Assembly: GCF_005938645.2 (NCBI RefSeq)
Contig: NZ_CP042171.1
Span: 1,364,001 to 1,428,000, forward strand
From: Pedobacter sp. KBS0701
GTDB taxonomy: Bacteria > Bacteroidota > Bacteroidia > Sphingobacteriales > Sphingobacteriaceae
Length of the DNA: 64,000 bases
Direction: 5' to 3'
Position numbers and translations under genes: made by a program. Below are positions 46,328 to 55,191 of the stretch, in pieces. Every line of letters starts with the position of its first letter. The first letter of the stretch is position 1. Under the pieces are notes generated by a model. That model searched no databases. It was not told the origin of the DNA and worked only from the letters and a program-made list of their open reading frames with translations.

Positions 46328-46738
46328 ATGTTCAAAGCCCCCCTTTCTTTTTATGGCAGGATCCGTCGTACGGAATTTGCCTTAACCCAGATTCTCTATA
46401 TGATTACCTACTTTTTTGTTCTGGTTTTTGAGAACAATAAGGCAGTTGGCAGCTGGATCGTGATTATTTTACTTCTGCCTATTTATCTGTTGATTTCTCA
46501 GGGTGCAAAACGCTGCCATGATCTGGGTAGATCAGGTTGGTGGCAGTTGGTCCCTTTTTACGGACTGATGATGTTTTTTGCTGCAGGTGATTTTGGCCCC
46601 AATCAGTATGGCGATAATCCAAAAGGAGAGGGTAATGCGGATTATGATGAATTCGGGTATGACTTTAAGACGGGTAAAATGATGGGTGCGGAAGGGAGCG
46701 AGCCGTCGCAGGCTTTGCGTGAGATAAAACCAGATTAA
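46328..46738 (+). CDS. DUF805 membrane protein
   Basis: This 136-residue protein has the DUF805 opening (FYGRIRRTEFALTQILY), three hydrophobic segments (about 17-35, 42-58, 75-90) and the CHDLGRSGWWQLVPFYG block near 62, with an acidic C-terminal tail. Its function is unknown. It is the first gene after the conjugation remnant and precedes the LolA-like gene by 38 bases. Confidence 0.88.
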   Translation: MFKAPLSFYGRIRRTEFALTQILYMITYFFVLVFENNKAVGSWIVIILLLPIYLLISQGAKRCHDLGRSGWWQLVPFYGLMMFFAAGDFGPNQYGDNPKGEGNADYDEFGYDFKTGKMMGAEGSEPSQALREIKPD

Positions 46739-46776
46739 AACCGTACGATCAGTATACCTAATATTTAAAATAAAAT

Positions 46777-47493
46777 ATGAACTTTCCCAAAATAATATCA
46801 ATTCTGTTGCTATCCGCTTTTGGCAGCGTTACGCTTCGGGCCCAGGAGGCCGCGAAGCCGGATCCCACAGTCATCGTAAAAGATTGCATTGAGGCAATGG
46901 GTGGAGAAACCTTTCTCCGTAGTATTACAACATTGTACACTGATATCAAGACAGAAACGGAGGGTAGGGAGGTCAATTACATTACAAGGGAAATGTTGCC
47001 AAATAAGGGTAGTTTTAAGATTGTATACAAAGGCAGAACTGTATTTCAAAACTGGTTTGATGGGAAAAAGGCTTTTGAAACCGTTAATGGTGCGGTTAAA
47101 AAAGCCGATCTTGCTGAGTTTAAAGACAAGTTTGATAGAAAAAATATTTTTAATGAACTTGACTGGATCAGGCCGGAACTCTGGACCCTTAAATTTCTGA
47201 ATGAGGAAAAACTGGGGCTAAAGGACTGTTACAAAATTAAGGCAACCCGGAAAAGTGGGTTGGTTGAGCTGTTGTATTTTGACAAGGAAACCAAATTGCT
47301 GCAGCGTGATGATAAGGTTGAAGATGTAAACAAAAACAGCTTTTCCACAACAATTTACCTGAATTATCAAAAGTATTCAGGCCTGACCTTCGCATCCGAA
47401 ATGAAAATAGGGAACAAGAACAGTTTGCAGGCCCTGAACGTTGTGGAGCTGAAGATCAATTCAGACGTAAGCGAAACAGATTTTAAACCTTAG
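46777..47493 (+). CDS. Secreted LolA/LolB-like fold protein
   Basis: The 238-residue protein has a signal peptide (MNFPKIISILLLSAFGSVTLRAQ) and a domain common in Bacteroidota exported proteins: IVKDCIEAMGGETFLRSITTLYTDIKT, then long beta strands (SFKIVYKGRTVFQNWFDGKKA, ELLYFDKETKLLQRD). This form resembles outer-membrane lipoprotein-sorting proteins but no partner gene is adjacent. It follows the DUF805 gene by 38 bases and may be co-transcribed. Confidence 0.75.
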   Translation: MNFPKIISILLLSAFGSVTLRAQEAAKPDPTVIVKDCIEAMGGETFLRSITTLYTDIKTETEGREVNYITREMLPNKGSFKIVYKGRTVFQNWFDGKKAFETVNGAVKKADLAEFKDKFDRKNIFNELDWIRPELWTLKFLNEEKLGLKDCYKIKATRKSGLVELLYFDKETKLLQRDDKVEDVNKNSFSTTIYLNYQKYSGLTFASEMKIGNKNSLQALNVVELKINSDVSETDFKP

Positions 47494-47808
47494 ATAATAT
47501 TGGCTGAATGACTGTGCTAAGCGCCTCTTAATTGCAAAATGGGAGCGGGTCAGCCGCTTTGTCTTTTGTTTAAATGAGCGCTGTTGCACCCGCTGACCGT
47601 TTCCAGTAATGGTGGACGCCGAGATGAGGTCGTGCAATTAACCAGATATAAATAATAATATCCGAGGTTTCATCGCAGAGTTTAGGAAGGGAGCCGAAAT
47701 CGTTCCGCTTGATCCCAGAGTTGATGCTGCTGGAAGAATGGAAATCTGCACATTATCCTCCACAAGATCGAACAACGTTACTTTTTTTACATGGATGCGT
47801 TAAGATGC
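47494..47808. other. Intergenic region without a gene
   Basis: Between convergent genes. A weak inverted pair (GGTCAGC / GCTGACC at about 47548-47607) may act as a terminator. A stretch around 47665-47790 reads without stops but lacks a start and family features. Confidence 0.4.
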
Positions 47809-49440
47809 CTATTTGCAGCTGCTCTGCAGGATTTGCGGATCCATCTTGATTTTGTTGTCCAGTGCCGAAAAGTAACTTTTATAGCTGCTCATTAATAGTT
47901 TCAACGGGCAGAAATCCGCCAGGTTTTTATTATACATGATCTGTATCCCTTCGGTAGAAGAGCCGAGCTGCTCCAGTCCGTGCAGGGATAACAGGTTTTC
48001 GTTATGCGAGATGGTTATGGCGTAACCGTTTGGCCCGGTAACGGCCTTCAGGCCGTCCAGGCCACTGAGGTCTTTTATTCCTTTATTCATTACAATGTCC
48101 AGCCGGCCTACTTTCTCCAGCTTTTGAAGCCCATCCATATTTGCCAATTGGTGGTTTTCCCATATTTTTAGGTTATTGTTGACCGTTTTCAGGCCGTTAA
48201 GCCCTTGAAGATCCGCCAGGGAAATGTTATTGGTGACCTGTACATAGTTCAGTTCTGAAAGGGCGTTGAGACCGTTGAGGCTTCTTAGTGAAGCGTTCCC
48301 GTTAATATTCAGATTGCCGCACTTACTGATGTTTTTAAGTCCTTCAAGGCTCGTCAGTAAAGGGTTGCCCTGTAGGGTGATGCTGGCAAACTCCAGATCG
48401 CCAATGCCCACCTGGGTCAGTCCTTCCAGTCCATTTAAATTGGTCAGTGTGCTATTGGCACCGATAATGATACCAGTTGTTCCTTTGAGGTTCCGGAGTG
48501 CCTTTAGGTCGTTTAGCAGCGGGTTGTTCATAATAGCGAGGCCATCATAACAATAGATCATGCTTTCAATGCCGTCAAGGCTACGCAAACTGGCGCAGTT
48601 GTCGACCCTGAATTCCCCTGCATTGGTCATCGTGTAGCTGTCCAGGCCCCTGAGATCTGTAAGTAACGGATTGCTAAGAATATAGAAATAGCCCCGGACC
48701 ATTTTGAGCTTATTGAGGCCTTTAAGCGAAATGAGTCCCCGGTTGCCCTCCAGGCGCAGGCTGTTGGGGAAATTAGTACCGACCATCTCCAGGTGTTCGA
48801 GCCCGCTGAAGTCCTTTAAAAGGCTGGTGCCGCTGATTTCCATGCCTCCTGTAACAAAGGCCAGGTCCTTTAAGGGGCTCAGGTCACTCACCGTGCCGCC
48901 GATGCGCAGGGACTGCACGCTGGTGTAATGTTTTGCGCCAAGGGCGACAAGTTGCTCCTGGGTTTTGATTTCGAAGGTCTCCAGGGTACTTTTCCCTTCA
49001 GGGGAGTGAAATACAACCTCGTTGCCATAAGCTGTTCCGGCGCTGTTAACCGCGTAGGTGCGCATGTAATAAGTGGTCCCTTCAGGTACGTAGGTCACAA
49101 TCACTTTCATCTGTCCTGAGGCATCGGGAGTTGCTTTAAACTTATTGAGATTTTTACTGATGGTGGCGTTTGGTACCGTATCAACAACCATCCCGGATTC
49201 GCTTACAGCTGATACTCCCTGGTCGAGTATCCTGCCACGGAAGGTAACCGAGAAGTTGCTCAGGTCCGAGATGCTGTCAGTGAAAAGTTTAGCGAGTCCC
49301 TGAATGGTGGGAGGAGTGGCTGCTGGTTGGTTTACAGGCAGGATTTCCGGTTCCTTTTTGCAAGACTGAATGAATAGCGTAGACAAGATGGTCAAGAGCA
49401 GGGCAGGTGTCCTGAGGAAGTACGGGATTTTATATCTCAT
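47809..49440 (-). CDS. Surface lipoprotein with leucine-rich receptor-L-like repeats
   Basis: The start at 49440 (MRYKIPYFLRTPALLL) gives a lipoprotein signal ending FIQSCKKE, 543 residues. After an Ig-like or Fn3-like N-terminal domain (about 40-155) come many 20-26 residue repeats with the pattern L.GLE.L..VG.L.I..N..L.DL.GL, as in receptor-L / leucine-rich domains. Such proteins are anchored at the outer membrane and bind ligands. The binding partner is unknown. The first in-frame ATG (49476) adds 12 residues before the signal and is less likely. Confidence 0.82.
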   Translation of the reverse strand: MRYKIPYFLRTPALLLTILSTLFIQSCKKEPEILPVNQPAATPPTIQGLAKLFTDSISDLSNFSVTFRGRILDQGVSAVSESGMVVDTVPNATISKNLNKFKATPDASGQMKVIVTYVPEGTTYYMRTYAVNSAGTAYGNEVVFHSPEGKSTLETFEIKTQEQLVALGAKHYTSVQSLRIGGTVSDLSPLKDLAFVTGGMEISGTSLLKDFSGLEHLEMVGTNFPNSLRLEGNRGLISLKGLNKLKMVRGYFYILSNPLLTDLRGLDSYTMTNAGEFRVDNCASLRSLDGIESMIYCYDGLAIMNNPLLNDLKALRNLKGTTGIIIGANSTLTNLNGLEGLTQVGIGDLEFASITLQGNPLLTSLEGLKNISKCGNLNINGNASLRSLNGLNALSELNYVQVTNNISLADLQGLNGLKTVNNNLKIWENHQLANMDGLQKLEKVGRLDIVMNKGIKDLSGLDGLKAVTGPNGYAITISHNENLLSLHGLEQLGSSTEGIQIMYNKNLADFCPLKLLMSSYKSYFSALDNKIKMDPQILQSSCK

Positions 49441-50107
49441 GAGAGCGATCAATTTTAAAGCCGCTAATATAAGCATTATTCGCTGTTCTGATACCTCATC
49501 TGGGGTAAAGCCAAAGAACCATCGCCGGCATTACGGTTTTGTCGGCTGAGCTGTTGTAGAGAAGAATAGAACAACGTTTTATACGGCCGATACTGGCTTG
49601 GATGCTTGGAAATAGTGGCTATCATGGGGAAAAAGATGGTTAAGATAAGGGAAAACCAATTGCAAAAGAGTTTGAAAGGGGTAAATCAGTTTGAAAATTT
49701 GAGGTTTCTCAGTATGGCATATATTTTGGTTATTATAAAAGCTTTTAATTCTGGTCCAAAGTGGGTATAGTGAATTATTTTTTATATCTTGTCATTGAGA
49801 GCGTTAATAAAGCCGGATACTGTCTTTTGACAGGTCCGGTTTATTTTGGGTTTACTTAACCAATTGTACTTCCAAATTTCAAAGCTAATTCAGAACTTAT
49901 GAACGATGCGGCCAATTGATTCGATGTATGTTGATGTGCCTTTCTTCACAAAGAATCCTGATCACAAGAGTAAACCCTAACCGCAAGGGGCAGGCGTGGC
50001 GAAAGGGCCGGACTTTAGTTCCGGCCCGAAATTTTACCGGTAATGTTTTATGCTGCCAAGGTCTAGAAACGCTCTCGGATACTGATATCATACCGCCCTT
50101 TGATTGT
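49441..50107. other. Intergenic region, nothing recognised
   Basis: These 670 bases between the surface lipoprotein and the histidine-kinase remnant have no gene with family features. GGGCCGGACTTTAGTTCCGGCCC (49999-50023) is a small palindrome, perhaps a terminator for the kinase transcript. Confidence 0.45.
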
Positions 50108-51151
50108 TTAATTAAAAGTAATTGTCAGCTGCGTCTCAAAGCGGTCTCCTTTGGTCCCATAAGCAAAATCATGACAGTGCGGATAAGCATGAGCAAGCCT
50201 GGCGCTGATGTTTTTTAGTCCAGTCTGTCCCCCTGTAGTCTTTCCGTTCGCTGCGGCCAGGTTGCTGGTCCTGAAGAAGATTTGATGGTCATTAGCACGG
50301 ATCTCAATACTGGCCGGGTTATCCGGATCGTGTACTATCCCATGTTTGAATAGGTTTCGGCGAGTGTCAGGAGGATGATCGGCAAAATGACTGCTTTTAC
50401 GTTGCTGATATCTTTGGTATAATTCAGGTTGAGCAGGTGTTCGAAGCGCAGGCGGTTCAGCTCAATCAGGTTTTCCATCTGTTCAATTTCCTTATTGAGG
50501 GGAACATAATCGCTTTTGCTGTCCTCCAGTGCATATTCCATCAGATCAGTTAGGGCGGAGATGGCGAATGATGCGTCGGCGGTATGGTGTTTGGTGGCAT
50601 GCCGGATAAAATTAAGGGTATTAAAAAGCAGGTGCGGGTTGATCTGTGCCCGAAGAAAGTCTTTTTCTGCGATGACCAGTTAAATCCTTAGCCTTTCAAT
50701 CTCCACTGTTCGGTGCAGCTCAAGTTCTCTTTGCTCCAAATGTCGTTTAAGGTAATAGTAACCGCTGGCATATATGATGAAAATGCTTGCCCGCCAGCTC
50801 GTGATGCCCAGGTATTTTAAGTTAACCATTAATGCTGATGATCCCCTGAGCCCGATACGGCCGAGAAATAAATTCACCAGTATTGCAGCGGCCAGGTATA
50901 ATACACATTCGACGATTACCGCCAAGGAGAAATACAGCAACCTATTTTTTTGCTTATTATTCAGTAAGGGCATTACCCATAAGGCGTGCAGATAAAATAC
51001 GCCGACATTGATGATGTAGAAGGGTACATACAGGAAGAAATTGCTGAGTTTTCCTGCGATAAATCCCGCCAGTACGACTTCTAAAAAGATGTAAACCGTC
51101 CAGCAGATCAGGTGGATCCGAAATTCGTTTTGCTAAAATTCCGCATCTCAT
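50108..51151 (-). pseudogene. LytS-type histidine kinase, broken
   Basis: Joined, the frames give four membrane segments (ICWTVYIFLEVVLAGFI, LYVPFYIINVGVFYL, and two more), a coiled coil, the LytS H-box FLRAQINPHLLFNTLNFI, and a C-terminal ATPase with TGLKNISARLAH. An in-frame TAA at 50680 interrupts IERLRI / LVIAEKDFLR. A single-base loss in an A-run near 50354 (GCCGAAACC for GCCGAAAACC, which would read AENLFKHG) shifts the N-box. The start may also be shifted. It is divergent from the 51233 peptide and next to a LytTR gene. Confidence 0.85.
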
Positions 51152-51232
51152 ATCGTCGTTAAGGTCTGTCATATAGTAAAAATGTGCAGGCGGCCCGGCT
51201 GGGGTAAAATTGGTCAATCAACGCAATAGGCC

Positions 51233-51397
51233 ATGAAAAGCATAGCAAAAAAACTTCAGAAAAGGACCGTGTTCACCTGTAAAAGTGCGAGTCAGCCGAT
51301 CAGGTCAACAACAGAACCGACTACCACCAGTACAGACCCGACCACAGTGCTGACGACAACGGCTACTACAGTTTTTTCAAACGTTAACCTCCGCTAA
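51233..51397 (+). CDS. 54-residue Thr-rich peptide, divergent from a LytS kinase
   Basis: ATG 51233 to TAA 51397. The peptide starts MKSIAKKLQKRTVFTCK and then becomes Thr/Ser-rich (15 Thr in 54), with DPTT and TTTATT blocks, ending SNVNLR. An AGG lies a few bases upstream of the ATG. It begins 81 bases from the divergent kinase and its last 14 bases overlap the end of the LytTR gene. A second peptide with the same opening (KKLxQKRT) and Thr-rich tail at 62398 is placed the same way, which supports it being real. The role is unknown; a modified peptide or signal is a guess. Confidence 0.55.
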   Translation: MKSIAKKLQKRTVFTCKSASQPIRSTTEPTTTSTDPTTVLTTTATTVFSNVNLR

Positions 51398-52112
51398 GCA
51401 TGCCTTTCCGGAGGATTGCTGTAAATGCGTTCCGGTATTTCTCCCCGACTGAGAGACATTCTCCGTTGCTCATGAAGGCCATGTTACCTTCGACTTTTTT
51501 CAGGTAGTTGATGGAGATCATGTGCGATTTACCGATCCTGATAAAGTCCGGATGGCGCATCAGGTCCCTTTCCAGTTGTTTAAGACCTATATAGGTGATC
51601 TCGGTATTTCTGGTGGTAATGATCTTGATATGGTTGAGCAGCGCCTCAAAGTATATGATCTCGCTGTAGAACACCTGGATAAAACTATGCTTGGTCTTTC
51701 CGGTAATGAAGGCGAACTTCTTTTCGCTATATTCTATCCGCCGGTTTTTTTCCTGGGTTTCCTTTAGCTGTTCTACCTTTTCGATCAGGCGTTCATGGTT
51801 GATGGGTTTGACCAGGTATCCGGATGCGCCTTCGTGAAATGCTTCTTCTGCGTAGTTGCGGTGTGCAGTGATATAGACCAAGTGGTCACAATAGACTTTC
51901 AGCATCTTTGCGCCTTTAATACCGTCGGTAACCGGCATGCTGATATCACAGAAGACGATATCCACCGGTCCGAATTCCTGAAGATTGTGGATGGCGTCGT
52001 TTACATTGTTGAAAGTTGCGCGTAGGTTGATCCCTGGAGTAAGCGAAAGGAGTTCCCCGATTTCGGCAAGGGCTTGCGGCTCATCATCGATAGCGATACT
52101 GGTAAGTTCCAT
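51384..52112 (-). CDS. LytTR-family response regulator
   Basis: The start is the ATG at 52112 (MELTSIAIDDEPQALAEIG); the in-frame codons upstream to 52202 are not family-like. The 242-residue protein has a receiver domain with acidic Asp9-Asp10 and phosphate-accepting Asp56 (VFCDISMP), Lys in LVKPINHERL, and a C-terminal LytTR DNA-binding domain (IQVFYSEIIYFEALLNHIKI, FIRIGKSHMISINYLKKVE). It is probably the partner of the broken kinase at 50108-51151. The regulon is unknown. Confidence 0.92.
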   Translation of the reverse strand: MELTSIAIDDEPQALAEIGELLSLTPGINLRATFNNVNDAIHNLQEFGPVDIVFCDISMPVTDGIKGAKMLKVYCDHLVYITAHRNYAEEAFHEGASGYLVKPINHERLIEKVEQLKETQEKNRRIEYSEKKFAFITGKTKHSFIQVFYSEIIYFEALLNHIKIITTRNTEITYIGLKQLERDLMRHPDFIRIGKSHMISINYLKKVEGNMAFMSNGECLSVGEKYRNAFTAILRKGMLSGG

Positions 52113-52654
52113 AGAAAGAAATTTAGATGTCTTACCAATATCGGAATTGTCTTTTAAATCAGCAAGTATATGAGTATAAAAGAGACAAATATTGCCTGGC
52201 ATTTTTGGGATTTCGTATAGTGGTGAAGGGCTTTCCTATAATAAACTTCCTTTTTTACTCCTTTTGGGCATATCTTGAGTCCTGAAATAATCAATTTTTA
52301 ACCGATCATTTCAGCCATCGTTCTTTAAACGGATCCTATAGGATTCTTGGATACAGGAGGGAGCCGCGGCTCCCTTTTTTTGGTCGGGACGCATAGCTTT
52401 TTAAATTATGGGCAGTAAGAAATGCTTTGGGCAGCTGCTAAAAGTCCCGGAAGGCTTTTACCCGTTGTCATGAGATTTTAAAAACGCTGTGGAGCATACG
52501 ATCGTTTCCTTGCCGTTTTTTCACATTAAAAAACACACTTAGGGAAGGAGAGGTGCAGCAGCAGCTCTGGTTTGTGGTCACCGGGCTGATCAGGGAGATT
52601 TGTCTCACCGGACGCGGCGACTGGAAGGACAACGGCTAAACTGCCAGCTATCCA
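52113..52654. other. Intergenic region with one terminator
   Basis: Apart from the promoter of the LytTR gene and the hairpin at 52359, nothing recognisable is present in these 540 bases. Confidence 0.5.
52359..52381 (+). terminator. Strong intrinsic terminator with no upstream gene
   Basis: GGGAGCCGCGGCTCCC is a perfect 16-base palindrome followed by TTTTTTT. It faces plus-strand transcription, yet no plus-strand gene ends here; a small RNA starting in 52210-52350 is one explanation. Confidence 0.65.
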
Positions 52655-54463
52655 CTAGCCGCGAAAAAAATATTTAAGGCCAATATTTGAAAATCCATAT
52701 CCAATTTCGAGTCCGTTCACCCTAATTGGCGAAAACTGTACCCCGGCAGTTGCCACAATCGCCAATGGCAACTTCTTACTCGGATGCAGGTAAAATCCCA
52801 GAATACCACCAGCGATTAGCCGATAATTATCTTTTACCTCAATGTACTTGGGGATCTCAATATACACCGTGCGCACATTGACCAGCCGGCCATAAGCGCC
52901 AAATACAACCGGGAAAAAGTTCGCAAGTTTGAAATAAAGGGTAGTTTCCAAAGGGGCGTCCACATCCATGCCCTCTACTAGGTTGGCTTTCGTACTGCCA
53001 AAACTAAAGGTGCCATAAATTCCCCTTCTTCTGGAAAATTCTGCAATAAAATTATATGCGATTCCCACCCTTAACATCCTCCTGTTTGTAAAAGGCTTCT
53101 GCTCAAACCGGTTTAACGAAAAGCGCCCGAAGGAAAAACTTTCGTACGCTACATAAAGCGAAGGTGCTGAGTAAACAATATTTTGGTAGACTATTTTTAC
53201 CTTATCACTTCCTAAGTTATAATTGGAAACCGATACCTCATAGCTCGCCCATAAATCTTCCATTGCTTCCGCCCGATCCATTTTGATTAAATAACCATTG
53301 GACAAGGTATCCAGTGAATAGGGTTTCGGTTCCGATTTAGCGTTATTGATCCAACTCAGGTTAGGTAAGCGCGAAAACGCAAGTGATGTCAGGCGATAAC
53401 GGAGAGTTTTTTTACGTTTTTCCTCGAATCTAATTGAATCAAGTGGATCCTTTTCTATATGAAGCGTTGGAAAAGGCCTCGAAAAGTTTTCCACTTTCAC
53501 AAAAAAAGTCCCAGGGTCATAATTTCTCAGTGGAAAGACCGTACCGTAAGTATAACGCACGACCTTAGTCGAACTGACCTGGATCTTGGGCCTGTAGTTC
53601 ACCCTTACCTCAACTGAATCCTCCGCAGAAACATTCGCACCATCAGACACCGAAAGGTATACTCTAAACCTGCCTGCTTCATGTCCGATAAACTTGAACG
53701 CGCTCCGGTCTGAAACCAGTGACCTGCCGGTCGCAGGCGATTTGACCCCAGTGTCAATTCGCTTTCTCGACCAGGTAAAATTCAGGTTTTTAGCGTAGGT
53801 TTCCCGATCAGTAGAATAATCACCTGCAAAGGCCAAAGTATCCCCGACGGCCAGGTCATATACCTTTTTAAGCTGTTGCTGACTTGAAATCACGGCGCTG
53901 GGCAACTCGTTATAATAGGGAAACATCTTGGTCACTTCCCAATAAATGCGCTCATTATAGTCATTTTTAACCAGATCAACGATAAAGGAGGTGTAGTATT
54001 CCGGTTTACTCACCTTAGCCGAGGCTAACAGGTCATTGGGCCCAATGCGCCTTTTCACCCCGAGGTTGCTGGTTTTGTAAAGGTAAAACTGAATCTCCAG
54101 CATGGTATTGATCTTATTAATGTGTATGTTCAGAAAATATTTATAATTGGCAATTTCAGCAGCCAGACTATCGTAGAGCAACATATCCTTTTTAGAGAGT
54201 CTCAGGTTTTTGTTGGTCAAAAAGATAAATGCGGCCGCGCTGGATTTGTCGTTTTCAATATTCGAAAATACCTCATTCAGGTTAGTCGTTGCATCAAATA
54301 CTTTTTTGCCCCTGAAGGTCATCGTATCCAGGATTTTTTCCACCACCGGCAACAGCACCGGTGCATCGCGGGCATGCAACACAATCGTATTTCTTTCCTG
54401 CGCCTTTAAGGCAATATTGCAGCATACCAAGAACAGGCAGCATAAGTATCTTAGTTTAAGCAT
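52655..54463 (-). CDS. Secreted protein with PKD-like domain and C-terminal outer-membrane barrel
   Basis: This 602-residue protein has a signal peptide (MLKLRYLCCLFLVCCNIALKAQ), an N-terminal mixed domain (about 25-230), a PKD/Ig-like domain (about 240-300: FAGDYSTDRETYAKNLNFTWSR, YLSVSDGANVSAEDSVEVRV), and a C-terminal stretch of amphipathic beta-strands ending GLKYFFRG, which fits a small outer-membrane barrel. The frame starts 13 bases inside the upstream gene, so both are translated together. The family is unrecognised. It probably forms an envelope complex with its membrane-anchored neighbour. Confidence 0.65.
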   Translation of the reverse strand: MLKLRYLCCLFLVCCNIALKAQERNTIVLHARDAPVLLPVVEKILDTMTFRGKKVFDATTNLNEVFSNIENDKSSAAAFIFLTNKNLRLSKKDMLLYDSLAAEIANYKYFLNIHINKINTMLEIQFYLYKTSNLGVKRRIGPNDLLASAKVSKPEYYTSFIVDLVKNDYNERIYWEVTKMFPYYNELPSAVISSQQQLKKVYDLAVGDTLAFAGDYSTDRETYAKNLNFTWSRKRIDTGVKSPATGRSLVSDRSAFKFIGHEAGRFRVYLSVSDGANVSAEDSVEVRVNYRPKIQVSSTKVVRYTYGTVFPLRNYDPGTFFVKVENFSRPFPTLHIEKDPLDSIRFEEKRKKTLRYRLTSLAFSRLPNLSWINNAKSEPKPYSLDTLSNGYLIKMDRAEAMEDLWASYEVSVSNYNLGSDKVKIVYQNIVYSAPSLYVAYESFSFGRFSLNRFEQKPFTNRRMLRVGIAYNFIAEFSRRRGIYGTFSFGSTKANLVEGMDVDAPLETTLYFKLANFFPVVFGAYGRLVNVRTVYIEIPKYIEVKDNYRLIAGGILGFYLHPSKKLPLAIVATAGVQFSPIRVNGLEIGYGFSNIGLKYFFRG

Positions 54464-55191
54464 TTGAGAATGTATTTAGCGATTTTTTGTGGTTGGTTTT
54501 GAATGTGCGCTTCGAGCTGGGCTTGCAAATCCTGCTGTATAGCCGACTCTCTGGCGCCCCTTGGATAGGTTTGGGTAAGCTCGATGTCAGTGATCATTTT
54601 CCTTTGCAATTGGTCAATTTCAATCGTCAAATATCCCGCAGGGTAGTAGTGCAAACCATTGAGATCTTCAGCGATCCTCCCGCTATAACCCACCTTGATG
54701 ATCAGCGGTGATTCCCGCGCGTACCGAAGGCTTGTATGTCCCAGGATATATTTTTTGATAACCGGCGAATTAAAATTCAACGCAAAAGTAGCCTCAGGTG
54801 CCTTGCTTTTGTTCATCTCCGAAATCAGTTCCCGAGCCACCCGGGTAACCGGAAAGAACTGCCCATTTCGGTAATCAATGCCCATTTGCTTAAGGTTAAC
54901 CGTAATGAAGGTGTTCTCACTACTTAAGCTTTTAAGGCTTTGACGTAAATCTTCCGATTCCTTGTCCTGCTTTTGCTTCTCCCGGTTATTATTATGTTCA
55001 TTCCAAAGACTCAAAATGCAGACCAGCACAACGGTAACCAGGCTAGCCTTGGTTTTGAGGCCGTATTTTTGAATAAACTTTTCCAGTTTGGTATCCTTTT
55101 CTTTAAGGGGAACGGAAATGCCGGCCAGCAGCGCGGTGAGTACAATTATCCAGGCTGTAATCGGGCTGATCGAGAGGAAGAGTAGTGTCAC
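54451..55191 (-). CDS. Inner-membrane-anchored periplasmic or cytoplasmic protein
   Basis: A GTG at 55191 (followed by TLLFLSISPITAWI) is the best start; the 43 codons above it to an ATG at 55320 do not look coding. The 246-residue protein has two hydrophobic segments (about 3-26 and 48-66), a charged linker rich in Lys, Glu and Gln (EHNNNREKQKQDKESEDL), then a mixed domain (FALNFNSPVIKKYILGH, YPAGYLTIEIDQLQRKM). It overlaps the barrel gene by 13 bases, so they form an operon. The function is unknown. Confidence 0.55.
   Translation of the reverse strand: MTLLFLSISPITAWIIVLTALLAGISVPLKEKDTKLEKFIQKYGLKTKASLVTVVLVCILSLWNEHNNNREKQKQDKESEDLRQSLKSLSSENTFITVNLKQMGIDYRNGQFFPVTRVARELISEMNKSKAPEATFALNFNSPVIKKYILGHTSLRYARESPLIIKVGYSGRIAEDLNGLHYYPAGYLTIEIDQLQRKMITDIELTQTYPRGARESAIQQDLQAQLEAHIQNQPQKIAKYILKCLN

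Noticed and set aside
47660..47790. Open stretch reading FIAEFRKGAEIVPLDPRVDA
   Set aside because: No start codon or family features; too short to name.
50957..51217. Minus-strand frame of 86 codons over the kinase start
   Set aside because: It is out of frame with the kinase membrane segments except for the first 11 codons, which may be the true kinase start.
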